A program made the position numbers and the translations under genes. Shown here piece after piece: positions 35,882-53,455 of a stretch of DNA of 64,000 bases. Position 1 is the first letter of the stretch. Each line of letters begins with the position of its first letter. The notes under the pieces are model-generated. The model was not told the DNA's origin. It was given only the letters and a program-made list of their open reading frames with translations, and searched no databases. This DNA comes from Propionivibrio limicola (GTDB taxonomy: Bacteria > Pseudomonadota > Gammaproteobacteria > Burkholderiales > Rhodocyclaceae), in NCBI RefSeq assembly GCF_009469695.1, contig NZ_SSSR01000002.1:333357-397356 (forward strand), given 5' to 3'.

Positions 35882-37621
35882 GTGTTTACGAACACGTTCA
35901 AGAAAACCTTGCTTTCCGTCATCATATCCGGCGTGATCGTCGCCGCCTGCGGTGGCGGTTCGTCCGATTCCAGCGATTCATCCACCCCGGCAGTCGTTAC
36001 CGATCCGACAGTTGAAACAATCAGCCTGTCGCGGATCGGGCGCACCGCATCCCAAGGGTTTGCCGTTTCCGCATCCGAGATCGTCGCTTTTGACAAGACG
36101 GGCAAGCGCATTTTCACGGTCAATGCCGAGAGCGGTGCTGTTGACGTTTTCGACGCGTCCAATGTCACGGCGCCGGTGCTGAACTCCAGCCTCAACCTGG
36201 CCCAGATACTGCACGCGAACGGCAAGGTGAGCGATGTTGCCGTTGTCGGGGCGGCCAACAGCATTGCCATCAGTGGCGATCTTGTCGCCGTTGCCGTCGA
36301 AGCGAATCCGAAGACCAGCAATGGCTGGGTCGTGTTCCTCAATCGCGCAACACTGACCTATGTACAGGCCGTTCAGGTCGGCGCGCTGCCCGACATGGTG
36401 ACGTTTACGCCTGACGGGACGAAATCCGTCGTGGCCATCGAGGGCGAGCCGGAAGACTACACGGTCGATCCGGAGGGCCGCGTTGACATCATCAACGTAA
36501 GTGACTTCTCGTTGCGCAGCGCCACGTTCACCGCTTTCAACGTCGGTGGCGCTCGCCATTCCGAACTGCCGTCCGATGTGCGCGTGTTCGGACAGGTTGT
36601 CGATTCGACCGGCGCCATCGTTCGTTCCTCAACAGTTGCCGAAGACCTTGAGCCGGAATATGTCGCCATTTCAGACGATTCGAAAACCGCCTACGTTTCG
36701 CTGCAGGAAGCCAACGCGATCGCCGTTGTTGACCTCACCGCCGCTAACGTGACGAAGATCATTTCCCTCGGATTCAAGAATCATTCGTTGGCCGGCAACG
36801 GCCTCGATCCGAGCGATAAGGATTCCGGCGCGACGATCGGCAACTGGCCGGTCTACGGCATGTACATGCCGGATTCGATCGCGTCCTATCAGGTGAATGG
36901 ACAGACGTACCTCGTTACCGCCAACGAGGGCGATTCCCGTGCCGATTGGGGTGTCGAGGACGCCAGTGGCGATAACGTCAATAATGAGGAAACGCGCGTC
37001 AAGAATCTGTCGCTCGACACCACCGTGTTCACCGACGCCACGACGCTCAAGATGGATGCCAACCTGGGTCGCCTAAAGGTCACCACAAAGCTGGGCGATG
37101 CCAACGGTGACGGTCTGTATGAGAAGCTATTCGCGTTTGGTGGTCGTTCCTTCTCGATCTGGAACGCAACGACCGGTGCTCTCGTTTTTGATTCGGGTGA
37201 TGCCTTCGAGAAGAAAACGGCCGAGATTTACGGCAACGACTTCAACAATAACCACGAAGAAAACGACGGTGACGGCCGTAGCGACGACAAGGGGCCGGAA
37301 CCGGAAGCCCTCGCCATCGGCAAGATCTACGACAAGACGTACGCCTTTGTCGGCCTTGAGCGCATGGGCGGCATCATGGTGTATGACATCACCAATCCGG
37401 CGGCGCCGACCTTTGTTCAGTATCTCAACGACCGTAACCTGGTGGTTGATCCGGCTGACAACTCCGGTTCGACTTACAGCGTCGATGCGGGTGACCTTGG
37501 CCCTGAAGGCTTCAAGTTCGTTTCCGCCTCCGATAGCCCCAACGGCAAGCCGCTGCTGATCGTTGGCAATGAAGTCAGTGGCACGACCGCCATTCACGAG
37601 ATCGCTGTCACCACGAAGTAA
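35882..37621 (+). CDS. Choice-of-anchor I family lipoprotein (beta-propeller)
   Basis: Encodes about 579 residues. A signal peptide ends in the lipobox VAAC (Cys near residue 20), followed by a Gly/Ser/Asp linker. Most of the rest resembles the choice-of-anchor I domain, a seven-bladed propeller-like fold found in exported bacterial proteins and often misnamed alkaline phosphatase. Asp-rich calcium-type loops are present: GDANGDGLYE (about residue 405) and ENDGDGRSDD (about 462). I favour the GTG at 35882 because AAGGAG ends 5 bases before it; a GTG at 35876 overlaps that site. It is divergent from rsxA. Substrate is unknown. Confidence 0.85.
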   Translation: MFTNTFKKTLLSVIISGVIVAACGGGSSDSSDSSTPAVVTDPTVETISLSRIGRTASQGFAVSASEIVAFDKTGKRIFTVNAESGAVDVFDASNVTAPVLNSSLNLAQILHANGKVSDVAVVGAANSIAISGDLVAVAVEANPKTSNGWVVFLNRATLTYVQAVQVGALPDMVTFTPDGTKSVVAIEGEPEDYTVDPEGRVDIINVSDFSLRSATFTAFNVGGARHSELPSDVRVFGQVVDSTGAIVRSSTVAEDLEPEYVAISDDSKTAYVSLQEANAIAVVDLTAANVTKIISLGFKNHSLAGNGLDPSDKDSGATIGNWPVYGMYMPDSIASYQVNGQTYLVTANEGDSRADWGVEDASGDNVNNEETRVKNLSLDTTVFTDATTLKMDANLGRLKVTTKLGDANGDGLYEKLFAFGGRSFSIWNATTGALVFDSGDAFEKKTAEIYGNDFNNNHEENDGDGRSDDKGPEPEALAIGKIYDKTYAFVGLERMGGIMVYDITNPAAPTFVQYLNDRNLVVDPADNSGSTYSVDAGDLGPEGFKFVSASDSPNGKPLLIVGNEVSGTTAIHEIAVTTK

Positions 37622-37900
37622 CGTGTGAACAGGCTGTTGAAATTTGCCCTGACACTTTTGGCAAGTTGACGCCTGCTATTGATTCGGCCCGCTGAAGTTT
37701 GCACCTTTGCCACCTTGCTCTGCTGCCAAGCGGATTTGACGTGAAAAAATGCAAGCATCACAGGGTTGAATCAATAACGACCTGTTAAGGCTAAGAGGGG
37801 AAGAAGTGCGCGGACGTGCTCAGGCGAATGTCGGCAAACGCGGGGAAACGTCGGGCCGCGACGTGCAACAGGTGTCGCGGCTTCCGGAAATTACCGCTTG
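37622..37900. other. Gap between converging lipoprotein gene and pyrD
   Basis: No gene is visible here. An imperfect inverted pair of about 24 bases, beginning AACAGGCTGTTGAAAT at 37628 and ending CCTGTT at 37786, could be the ends of a roughly 160-bp non-coding mobile element relic. I see no target duplication. No clear terminator serves either neighbour. Confidence 0.3.
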
Positions 37901-38941
37901 TTACCGTTTGCCGATGGCCTTTGCCGCGGCCGCCGAGGCTTCGGCGACCAGCTCCGGACCGCGATAGATGAAGCCGGTATAAAGCTGGACGAGGCTGGCG
38001 CCGGCCTCGATCTTGGCGGCGGCCTGTTCGCCGTCCATGATGCCGCCGACGCCGATGATCGGCACTTCGCCGGCGAGCGCGGCGGAGAGTTTCTTCAGGA
38101 CGGCGGTCGAACGTTCGAAGACCGGGGCGCCGGAAAGGCCGCCGGTTTCTTCGGCGTTCGGGCAGCCTTTGACTTCCTCGCGCGAAAGCGTGGTGTTGGT
38201 GGCGATGACCGCATCCATGCGGTGCTGGCGCAGCAGGTCGGCGATCGACTGGATTTGCACGTCTTCGAGGTCCGGCGCGATCTTCAGGGCGAGCGGCACG
38301 TATTTTCCGTGCTTGTCCGCGAGCTGCATCTGCCTGGCCTTGAGACTGGCGAGCAGCGCGTCGAGCGCGTCGTCCTTCTGCAGTTCGCGCAGATTCTTGG
38401 TGTTCGGGCTGGAGATGTTGACGGCGACGTAGCTGGCGGCGGTGTAAACACGTTCCAGACAGATCAGGTAATCGTCGGCGGCTTTCTCGATCGGCGTGTC
38501 GAAATTCTTGCCGATGTTGATGCCGAGGATGCCGCCGTTTCTGGCGAACTGCGAGGCGGCGACGTTGGCGAGCAACTTGTCGACGCCTTCGTTATTGAAG
38601 CCCATGCGGTTGATGATCGCCTGCTTTTCCGGGATGCGGAACATGCGCGGCTTGGGGTTGCCCGGCTGCGGGCGCGGCGTGACGGTGCCGACCTCGATGA
38701 AGCCGAAACCGAGTGCGGCCAGCGCGTCGATATGCTCGGCGTTCTTGTCCAGCCCGGCGGCGAGACCGACCGGGTTGGGGAAGGTCAGGCCCATCATGTT
38801 GACCGGGCAGGATGGGACCGGCGGCGTCATCGCACAGGCCAGGCGGCTTTTGTGGAGGAAATCGATGCCGGACATGGCAAGGCCGTGCGCGGTTTCCGGA
38901 TCGAGCGAGAAGAGGAATTTTCGGATCAGTGTATAGAGCAT
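37901..38941 (-). CDS. pyrD: Dihydroorotate dehydrogenase (quinone), class 2
   Basis: Encodes 346 residues. It oxidises dihydroorotate to orotate with FMN and passes electrons to the quinone pool at the inner membrane. The N-terminal amphipathic helices ([22 protein letters not shown]) are the membrane-associating part found only in class 2. [14 protein letters not shown] (about residue 54), NISSPNT (about 180) and the FMN phosphate-binding IIGVGGI (about 303) are conserved. Single gene. The start at 38941 matches the conserved N-terminus. Confidence 0.97.
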   Translation of the reverse strand: MLYTLIRKFLFSLDPETAHGLAMSGIDFLHKSRLACAMTPPVPSCPVNMMGLTFPNPVGLAAGLDKNAEHIDALAALGFGFIEVGTVTPRPQPGNPKPRMFRIPEKQAIINRMGFNNEGVDKLLANVAASQFARNGGILGINIGKNFDTPIEKAADDYLICLERVYTAASYVAVNISSPNTKNLRELQKDDALDALLASLKARQMQLADKHGKYVPLALKIAPDLEDVQIQSIADLLRQHRMDAVIATNTTLSREEVKGCPNAEETGGLSGAPVFERSTAVLKKLSAALAGEVPIIGVGGIMDGEQAAAKIEAGASLVQLYTGFIYRGPELVAEASAAAAKAIGKR

Positions 38942-39041
38942 CGGCGGATTTTACCGTAATGTCCGCAGGCGCTGGCCGTCCGTTGGCTGTGTCCGGATAA
39001 TGGAGCGGGTTCCAATTTGGAGCAAATGAGGAGGGCAGGTC

Positions 39042-40010
39042 TTGCTGATCAATTGTGTGGCTTATGAAAACGGGACTCGTCTGAGCAGTCTGCAGGTCGA
39101 GGAAATCAGCGATTTTCTGGCGCGGCCGGAGTGCTTTGTGTGGGTGTCGCTTCGTGATGCGACGCCAGATGAATTGCAACTGATGAAGGAAGAGTTCGCC
39201 CTGCACGAACTGGCGGTGGAAGATGCGCACCACGGGCACCAGCGTCCGAAGATCGAGGAGTATGGCGATTCGCTGTTCGCCGTCTTGCACTTGCTTGAAC
39301 TCACCGCTGGCGGCGAGTTGAATGTGGGCGAAGTGGCCGTGTTCGTCGGGCGCAATTATGTGCTCTCCGTCAGAAACCGTAGCCGGCAGGATTTTCGCGC
39401 CGTTCGCGAGCGTTGCGAACGCGAGCCGCACCTGCTCCGGCATGGCGCGGGGTTTGTGTTCTATGCGCTGATGGATGCGATCGTCGACCGCTATTTTCCG
39501 ATCATCGATCGGCTCGAATCGGAGCTTGAAGACATCGAGGCGCAGATTTTCAGCAAAGGCGCGGCGCTTGCCAACATCAAGCGGCTTTATGAACTCAAAG
39601 GGAAAATCATGCGCATCAAGCACGCCGTTGCCCCACTGCTGGAGGAAACCGGCAAGCTCGCCGGTACGCGGGGGCCGGTTGTCTGCGCCAACAGCCGCGA
39701 GTATTTCCGCGATGTCCTCGATCATCTGACACGCATCAACGGCTCACTCGACATCATCCGCGACACCATCGGTACGGCGATTCAGGCGAACCTGTCGATG
39801 GTGGCGATCGAGGAGGGGGAAGTGAACAAGAAGCTGGCGGCGTGGGCGGGGATTTTCGCCGTCGTTACGGCGTTGGCCGGTATCTGGGGCATGAATTTCA
39901 GGAACATGCCGGAACTCGACTGGGAGTACGGCTATCCCGTGGCGCTTCTGTTGCTGGTCGCTGCCGGCAGTTATCTCCGCTACCGCTTCAAGCGTGCCGG
40001 CTGGCTTTGA
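39042..40010 (+). CDS. corA: Magnesium/cobalt transporter CorA family
   Basis: Encodes 322 residues. A large cytoplasmic alpha/beta domain is followed by a long stalk helix and two C-terminal membrane helices (about 262-282 and 296-315). The selectivity signature GMNF is at about residue 286. The start is a TTG at 39042, supported by a full AGGAGG 7 bases upstream. The C-terminus ends in a basic stretch after the last helix as in other CorA proteins. It transports Mg2+ (and Co2+/Ni2+) across the inner membrane as a pentamer. Divergent from pyrD. Confidence 0.95.
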   Translation: MLINCVAYENGTRLSSLQVEEISDFLARPECFVWVSLRDATPDELQLMKEEFALHELAVEDAHHGHQRPKIEEYGDSLFAVLHLLELTAGGELNVGEVAVFVGRNYVLSVRNRSRQDFRAVRERCEREPHLLRHGAGFVFYALMDAIVDRYFPIIDRLESELEDIEAQIFSKGAALANIKRLYELKGKIMRIKHAVAPLLEETGKLAGTRGPVVCANSREYFRDVLDHLTRINGSLDIIRDTIGTAIQANLSMVAIEEGEVNKKLAAWAGIFAVVTALAGIWGMNFRNMPELDWEYGYPVALLLLVAAGSYLRYRFKRAGWL

Positions 40011-40040
40011 AGCGTTGGCGAGGGCGGTGCAACGTCCGGA

Positions 40041-40772
40041 TCAGAAGTTCAGCGTCCGCCATTCGCCGTTGATCAGTCCTTCGGTCGGGCGAAAGCGGGT
40101 CTTGTACGCCATCTTTCGGCTTTCCTTGATCCAGTAGCCGAGGTAAAGGTAAGGCAGGCGGTTGACCCGGCACTGGTCGATCTGCCACAGGACGTTGTAG
40201 GTGCCGAGACCGGCGCTTGCCGCGTCCGGGTCGAAGAAGGTGTAGACGGATGAGAGGCCGTCGTCGAGGACGTCGATGACGCTGACCATGCGCAGCACGC
40301 CGTTTTCGGTAAATTCGATCAGCCGGGTATCAACGGTACTCTGCAGCAGGAAGTTCTCGTATTGTTCGCTGTCGTCCTGGTCCATGCCGCCCCCGGCGTG
40401 GCGCCGGCTCTGGTAGCGGCGATAGAGTGCGTAATGCTCGTCAATGAACATCAGCGGCCGTTCGTGCGCCACCAACGCGGTGTTGGCTTTGACGCAGCGG
40501 CGCTGGCTGCGGTCTGGCTGAAAGTAGTCGACAGGCACGCGCACCGGCACGCAGGCGTGACAGTCGGGGCAATGTGGCCGGTAGGTGAACAGGCCGCTAC
40601 GCCGGAAACCGTGGCGCACGAGTTCGCTGTAGGCGTCGGTGGTGATCAGTTGTGGCGGCGTGGCGACTTGCGAAACGGAGAGCCGTTCGGGCAGGTAGCT
40701 GCACGGGTACGCGGCGGTGTTGTAGAACTCCATGGCGTAGAACGGGAAATCGGTTTCGTTTGGGTGCGACAT
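40041..40772 (-). CDS. bpt: Aspartate/glutamate leucyltransferase Bpt (arginyltransferase family)
   Basis: Encodes 243 residues. It transfers Leu from Leu-tRNA to N-terminal Asp or Glu and marks the protein for ClpS/ClpAP degradation. The N-terminal Cys-rich segment (PCSYLP and [13 protein letters not shown] near residue 53) and the GNAT-like domain with [17 protein letters not shown] (about 208) match the ATE/Bpt family. The ATG at 40772 (MSHPNETDF) is preferred over an upstream in-frame start. It lies 16 bases after aat, and the two N-degron enzymes are probably co-expressed. Confidence 0.95.
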   Translation of the reverse strand: MSHPNETDFPFYAMEFYNTAAYPCSYLPERLSVSQVATPPQLITTDAYSELVRHGFRRSGLFTYRPHCPDCHACVPVRVPVDYFQPDRSQRRCVKANTALVAHERPLMFIDEHYALYRRYQSRRHAGGGMDQDDSEQYENFLLQSTVDTRLIEFTENGVLRMVSVIDVLDDGLSSVYTFFDPDAASAGLGTYNVLWQIDQCRVNRLPYLYLGYWIKESRKMAYKTRFRPTEGLINGEWRTLNF

Positions 40773-40788
40773 GGCGTGAAGTTCGTGG

Positions 40789-41508
40789 TCAGTCCCATGC
40801 CCGCTGAGCGGCATCGACCGGCCAGCGTCCGCAGGGAGGAAGTTGCCTTGGCTTTCCGGCGGTCAAGGTGCGCAGGCGGTCGATGAATTCGCGACGCGGA
40901 ATTTCACGGCCGCCGAGCGAAGCAAGATGGGACGTGTTCATCTGACAGTCGATCAGGCCAAAGCCGTTTTCGTCGAGCAGGCGCGCCAGATGCGCGAGAG
41001 CGATCTTCGAGGCGTCGGTGACGTGGGCGAACATCGACTCGCCGTAAAACATGGCGCCGATCGACAGCCCATACAACCCGCCGACGAGGTGTCCATCGAT
41101 CCACGTTTCGACCGAGTGCGCATGACCGAGTTCATGCAGCGCGATGTACGCCGCCTGCATCTCGGTGGTGATCCAGGTGCCGCTCTGGCCGCTGCGCCGT
41201 GTTTTGGCGCAAGCGTAGATGACGGACGGGAAGGCGTAGTCGAGGCGGACTTCGTAGCGCGTGTTGCGCAGCGTCTTGCGTAGCGAGCGGGAAAGCTTGA
41301 ATTCCGACGGCACCAGCACCATGCGCGGATCGGGACTCCACCACAGGATCGGCTCGCCTTTGGCGTACCACGGGAAAACGCCGTGTCGATAGGCGGCAAT
41401 GAGGCGGTGCGGCGACAGTTCGCCCCCAGCACAGAGCAGGCCGTTCGGTTCGTGCAAGGCGCCTTCGAGCGGCGGGAAGTCGCCGTTGCTTTCAAGCCAA
41501 GGGATCAT
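40789..41508 (-). CDS. aat: Leucyl/phenylalanyl-tRNA-protein transferase
   Basis: Encodes 239 residues of the GNAT-like Aat family, which adds Leu or Phe to N-terminal Lys or Arg, creating primary degrons for Clp[26 protein letters not shown] in the N-terminal third, [10 protein letters not shown] near residue 54 and [17 protein letters not shown] (about 187) are family hallmarks. It overlaps the ABC ATPase gene by 4 bases, so transcription from the divergent iron-type promoter region may reach it. Confidence 0.97.
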   Translation of the reverse strand: MIPWLESNGDFPPLEGALHEPNGLLCAGGELSPHRLIAAYRHGVFPWYAKGEPILWWSPDPRMVLVPSEFKLSRSLRKTLRNTRYEVRLDYAFPSVIYACAKTRRSGQSGTWITTEMQAAYIALHELGHAHSVETWIDGHLVGGLYGLSIGAMFYGESMFAHVTDASKIALAHLARLLDENGFGLIDCQMNTSHLASLGGREIPRREFIDRLRTLTAGKPRQLPPCGRWPVDAAQRAWD

Positions 41509-42590
41509 GGTGGAGAGAGCGTGGCTTGCACCGGAAAACAGACGATATCGTCGATCTCGAGCCGGATGCCGATCTGTTCGCCGATGGCGTGGTTGTGGTG
41601 CGAGGAGACGAGCGAGAGGAGTTGTGCGCCGCCCGGCAGCCGAAGCGTGTAGAGAAACTCGGCGCCGCGGAAGGCGCGATGCAGGACTTCGGCCTTGAGC
41701 GGGCTGGCGTCGTCGTGTACGACATCATCCGGTCGCACCAGCACTTCGACGCGGCTGCCCGGGCCGCAGGCCGGGCTGGCATCGAAACAGCAAGCGAGCG
41801 GCTTTTGGGATTCAAGCACGCCGGTGTCAACCTCGACCCAGTGCTCGTCGATGATCGTGCCTTCCAGAAAGGCGCCCTGGCCGACAAAGTCGGCGACGAA
41901 ACGGTTGGCCGGGCGATGGTAGAGGTTGTATGGCGTATCCCACTGCTGGATGGCGCCGCCGTGCATGATGCCGATCTCGTCGGCCATGGCGAAGGCCTCA
42001 TGCTGGTCGTGTGTGACCAGGATGGCCGTCATGCCTTCCTGTTTGAGGATGTCGCGCACTTCGACGGACAGGCGTTCGCGCAGATCGACGTCGAGGTTTG
42101 AGAACGGTTCGTCGAGCAGAATGAGTTGCGGACGCGGTGCGAGGGCGCGGGCGAGGGCGACGCGCTGTTGCTGTCCGCCGGAGAGTTCGTGCGGATATTT
42201 GTTGCCCTGGTGGTCGAGACCGATTGTCTGCAACAAGCCGGCAACGCGTGTTTTCCGTTCTTCAGGCGTCTCGTCCTTGAGGCCGAAAGCGATGTTGTCG
42301 CTGATTGTCAGGTGCGGGAAAAGGGCGTAATCCTGAAACACCATGCCGATCTGCCGTTTTTCCGGCGGCAGGGAGCAGCCCGGCCGCGAGAAGAGTTCGC
42401 CTTCGACGCGAATTTCGCCCCCGGCGATCGGTTCGAAGCCGGCGATGCAGCGCAGCAGGGTGGTCTTGCCGCAGCCGGAAGGGCCGAGCAGGCAGGCGAT
42501 GCTTCCTGTTTCGATGCGGAAGCTTACGCCGTTGACGACGGTGTGTTCCCCGTAGCGCTGGACGAGATGATCAAGTTCAAGATGAGACAT
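41505..42590 (-). CDS. fbpC: ABC transporter ATP-binding protein, ferric-iron type
   Basis: Encodes 361 residues. The nucleotide-binding domain (about 1-240) has Walker [10 protein letters not shown] near residue 34, the signature [15 protein letters not shown] near 136 and Walker B LILLDEP near 156. A C-terminal TOBE-like domain follows. Similarity is to FbpC/AfuC/PotA-type importers. With the large two-module permease across the divergent promoter, iron(III) is the likely substrate; thiamine or spermidine are the alternatives. No periplasmic binding protein is present in the window. Confidence 0.87.
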   Translation of the reverse strand: MSHLELDHLVQRYGEHTVVNGVSFRIETGSIACLLGPSGCGKTTLLRCIAGFEPIAGGEIRVEGELFSRPGCSLPPEKRQIGMVFQDYALFPHLTISDNIAFGLKDETPEERKTRVAGLLQTIGLDHQGNKYPHELSGGQQQRVALARALAPRPQLILLDEPFSNLDVDLRERLSVEVRDILKQEGMTAILVTHDQHEAFAMADEIGIMHGGAIQQWDTPYNLYHRPANRFVADFVGQGAFLEGTIIDEHWVEVDTGVLESQKPLACCFDASPACGPGSRVEVLVRPDDVVHDDASPLKAEVLHRAFRGAEFLYTLRLPGGAQLLSLVSSHHNHAIGEQIGIRLEIDDIVCFPVQATLSPP

Positions 42591-42684
42591 GGGTGGATGG
42601 GGTCGTAGTATGAGTGATACGGTGGTCGCCGGTCAGCGACAATATAAAACAGGATATCGTTGCTGTGACGGTAGAAAGCAGGAA

Positions 42685-42703
42685 GATAAGTATAATTCTC
42701 ATT
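42685..42703. promoter_or_regulatory. Putative Fur box upstream of fbpB
   Basis: The 19 bases GATAAGTATAATTCTCATT match 13 of 19 positions of the classical GATAATGATAATCATTATC Fur consensus by hand alignment. It ends 15 bases before the fbpB start and lies in the divergent gap between the two transporter genes, so iron repression of both is plausible. Confidence 0.55.
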
Positions 42704-42718
42704 TGACTGAGCGCCGCG

Positions 42719-46954
<4,236 letters not shown>

Positions 46955-47062
46955 TCCGCTCCATTCGCGCATTGCGATGGAATAAAAAGAAAATCGGGGA
47001 ACAGGCTGGCGGGCGGAAAGATCCATGTTTTGCCCAGCCTCACTGGTCTGTCGAAAGTTTGA

Positions 47063-48373
<1,311 letters not shown>

Positions 48374-48394
48374 GGCACCGGGCCGTCAATGAGC

Positions 48395-48444
48395 AAGCGG
48401 AGAGTCGGTGGAAAACAAATCCACCGGTTTTTCTCCGCTTTTTT
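48395..48444 (+). terminator. Terminator after eno
   Basis: A long imperfect stem (AAGCGGAGA with TCTCCGCTT, and an inner GTGGA with TCCAC) is followed by six T. It starts about 20 bases past the eno stop and should limit read-through into ftsB. Confidence 0.8.
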
Positions 48445-48486
48445 ATCGTTCGGCCCTCGTCCTGATTTTTGATCGCTTCCCTAACG

Positions 48487-48801
48487 ATGCGCTGGCTCTC
48501 CTTAGTGCTGATCTCCTTGCTGCTGCTCGTGCAGTACCCGCTATGGCTGGGCAAGGGGGGCTGGTTGCGTGTTTGGGATGTCGATCACCGGCTTCAAATA
48601 CAGAAAGAAAACAACAAGAAGCTGGAGGTCCGCAACGCCGGTCTTGATGCCGAAGTACGCGATCTCAAGCAAGGCTACGACGCGATCGAAGAGCGGGCCC
48701 GCTTTGAACTTGGCATGATCAAACAGGACGAAGTGTTCGTCCAGATTCCCGAGAAGGCCCCGTCCGATACTGCGACGGACTCTCCTTCGAAAGGCCGGTA
48801 A
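48487..48801 (+). CDS. ftsB: Cell division protein FtsB
   Basis: Encodes 104 residues. One N-terminal membrane helix (about 3-22) precedes a periplasmic coiled coil (about 30-70) and the family's [20 protein letters not shown] segment. With FtsL and FtsQ it activates septal peptidoglycan synthesis. The ATG at 48487 (MRWLSLVL) matches relatives; an in-frame start 18 bases earlier is possible. Position after eno is conserved. The Pro/Ser/Asp tail after residue 85 is variable. Confidence 0.93.
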   Translation: MRWLSLVLISLLLLVQYPLWLGKGGWLRVWDVDHRLQIQKENNKKLEVRNAGLDAEVRDLKQGYDAIEERARFELGMIKQDEVFVQIPEKAPSDTATDSPSKGR

Positions 48802-48827
48802 TCGGCACATCCCCGTTTTTTCGCTTC

Positions 48828-49544
48828 TCACGGCAGTTCAATCTGGCCGGACGCGGTCACGCTGATTTGAGTGTCCCCGGCCTCGATCGGCATCGGGGCG
48901 GACTCGTACGACATTGATTTTGCGGCAGCGCGCATCATCGGTGGGGTGATTCTGCCCGAGGTGGTGATCGCGAGTTGCTTGATTGTGTAGGGCTTGCCGA
49001 GACTGTCGGCCACGATCCTGGCGCGCGCCTTGAAGGCCGCAATCGCATCGACGATGGCCTCGTTTTCGGCCTTTTTCCGGGTCTCCGGCGATGGCTGCAT
49101 GGATAGGCCGGATACGGCAAGGGTGAGTTGCAGCTTGCCGAGAAGTTCGGACAGATGGGCCATGTCCGCGGATTCCAGCGTCAGTTCGGACCGCATGCGC
49201 CACGCCTCGATCTTTCCCGATTTCGAATAGACTGGCTGGGTGCTCGAACTGCCGCTTTGTGTTTTGACGGCGGGGTAGGCGCGGGCGGTTTTGAGGGCCT
49301 CGCCGATCAGGCGGTTAACGTTTCTGGCGAGTTCGGCCGGAGTGTCGTTCGTCGCTTCTGCGGCGACGGTGGCCCGGAACAGATCGTTGACAGCCGGACG
49401 GCTGGCGTCAGCGGTCAGCTCCACCGTAATCGGACCGGCCGAGGCGGTGGCGGACAAGACAAATGCCAGTACGCTGATGAAGGCGGCGATGGTCAGGCGC
49501 TTGGCCGGATTTCCGCGCGGGGTGGCTGGAAGTGCGTTTTTCAT
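48828..49544 (-). CDS. SIMPL domain (DUF541) exported protein
   Basis: Encodes 238 residues. A basic N-terminus and a hydrophobic stretch (about 17-36, ending ASAG) form a signal peptide. The remainder is the SIMPL/DUF541 domain, a periplasmic fold of unknown function related to the oxidative-stress protein YggE. KAENEAIVDAIAAFKARA near residue 158 is the family helix. It converges on ftsB with 26 bases between stops and is divergent from the Bcp gene. Confidence 0.88.
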   Translation of the reverse strand: MKNALPATPRGNPAKRLTIAAFISVLAFVLSATASAGPITVELTADASRPAVNDLFRATVAAEATNDTPAELARNVNRLIGEALKTARAYPAVKTQSGSSSTQPVYSKSGKIEAWRMRSELTLESADMAHLSELLGKLQLTLAVSGLSMQPSPETRKKAENEAIVDAIAAFKARARIVADSLGKPYTIKQLAITTSGRITPPMMRAAAKSMSYESAPMPIEAGDTQISVTASGQIELP

Positions 49545-49752
49545 GATATCGGCTTCCTTGATGATGAAATGAACTGAGGTTAAGAAACTCCTGGCGGCGA
49601 ATCCGCTTGTTCATTCTAGTTGATGCGCTTTCCGGATTATTTCTGGTCAGCGGCGAGAAGCTTGGTTAGAATCGGCTCGCCTACGGCTTCCGGGCGGGTG
49701 ATCGATGTACCAGTCGCTCGGGAAGACGGGCGACGTCCTTGAGGAGGGCAGA

Positions 49753-50220
49753 ATGCTGAAGATTGGACAGGCGGCACCAATGTTCATCCTCCCCGACGCG
49801 GATATGGATCCGGTCGACATTGCCACTTGCCGTGGCAAAAATCATGTCATTCTGTTTTTCTATCCAAGGGACGGAACTCCGGGCTGCACGCTCGAAGCCG
49901 TTGATTTTTCCGATCACGAGGAAGAATTTTCCCGGCATCAGTGCACCGTTCTTGGCATCAGCCGGGACGACTGCCTGAAACATGCCGAGTTTCGCGACAA
50001 GCACGGCATTTCGGTGCGGCTATTGTCCGATGCTGAGGGAATGGCGTGCAGGAAGTATGGAGTGTGGCAGGCGAAAGAAGTGGATGGCGTCAAAAAGCAT
50101 GGCATCGTCCGCTCCACTTTTGTTATCGACAAACAGGGGGTTCTCCGCTTTGTGCAGTACGGAGTCAACCCCAAAGGCCACGCGCTGGAGGTTTTGCGCG
50201 TGGTGAAGGAAATCAACTGA
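49753..50220 (+). CDS. bcp: Bcp/PrxQ-type peroxiredoxin
   Basis: Encodes 155 residues, a thiol peroxidase of the AhpC/TSA superfamily. The peroxidatic Cys lies in PRDGTPGCTLEAVDF (about residue 46). The resolving Cys that many Bcp proteins carry five residues later is replaced by Val, although Cys residues occur further on (RHQCTV and RDDCLKH), so it may use an atypical or 1-Cys mechanism. The ATG at 49753 follows GAGGAG. Its stop overlaps the slyD ATG by one base, linking peroxide defence with a folding factor. Confidence 0.93.
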   Translation: MLKIGQAAPMFILPDADMDPVDIATCRGKNHVILFFYPRDGTPGCTLEAVDFSDHEEEFSRHQCTVLGISRDDCLKHAEFRDKHGISVRLLSDAEGMACRKYGVWQAKEVDGVKKHGIVRSTFVIDKQGVLRFVQYGVNPKGHALEVLRVVKEIN

Positions 50221-50726
50221 TGAACATGCAAGTAGCAAAGAATACCGTCGTTACCCTCGATTACAGCGTTGCCGATCCGGATGGCGAACTGGTTGATCCG
50301 GGCAAGGATCCGCTGGTTTATCTGCACGGCGGTTACGACGACATTTTCCCGATGATCGAGGAAGCGGTGCAGGGCAAAAAGGTCGGTGAGTCGGTCGTCG
50401 TGAAAATGCAGCCGGATGACGCTTTTGGCGAGTACGACGCCGAACTGGTGCAGATCGAACCGCGCAAGAATTTCCCGGAGGAATTGCAGGTTGGCATGCA
50501 GTTCGAGGGCATGCCGGAGGGCGGGGATGAAGACGAGGTCCTCATCTACCGCGTGACCGAAATTGCCGACGACAAGGTCGTGCTCGATGGCAACCATCCG
50601 CTGGCTGGCATGGCGCTGGTTTTTACGTGCACCGTGACGGCTGTGCGCCCGGCGAGCGCCGAGGAAATCGAACACGGCCATGTGCATGGCGCCGATGGTT
50701 GCGAGGATGAAGAGGACGACGAATAA
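50220..50726 (+). CDS. slyD: FKBP-type peptidyl-prolyl isomerase SlyD
   Basis: Encodes 168 residues. FKBP halves flank an insert-in-flap chaperone domain, as shown by DPLVYLHGGYDDIFPMIEEA and PDDAFGEYDAELVQ. The C-terminal tail is acidic with only a few metal-binding residues (EHGHVHGADGCEDEE), far shorter than the His-rich tail of E. coli SlyD. The ATG at 50220 shares one base with the bcp stop. A perfect bidirectional terminator follows. Confidence 0.95.
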   Translation: MNMQVAKNTVVTLDYSVADPDGELVDPGKDPLVYLHGGYDDIFPMIEEAVQGKKVGESVVVKMQPDDAFGEYDAELVQIEPRKNFPEELQVGMQFEGMPEGGDEDEVLIYRVTEIADDKVVLDGNHPLAGMALVFTCTVTAVRPASAEEIEHGHVHGADGCEDEEDDE

Positions 50727-50747
50727 GCTACGGCTCGTATGTCTATA

Positions 50748-50785
50748 AACGAAAAACGCTGCCCGCAGGCAGCGTTTTTCGTTTT
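50748..50785. terminator. Bidirectional terminator between slyD and mutS
   Basis: A perfect 16-bp stem (50748-50763 with 50768-50783) surrounds a 4-base CGCA loop. A-rich and T-rich flanks let it work on both strands, ending bcp-slyD from one side and mutS from the other. Confidence 0.93.
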
Positions 50786-50814
50786 GATGGGCAGAAGTGA
50801 TCGGTTTCGTCGGC

Positions 50815-53412
<2,598 letters not shown>

Positions 53413-53455
53413 TGCGGGGCGAGTTGTGCAGAGTGCGGCTGAGCGGTTCGGGAGG

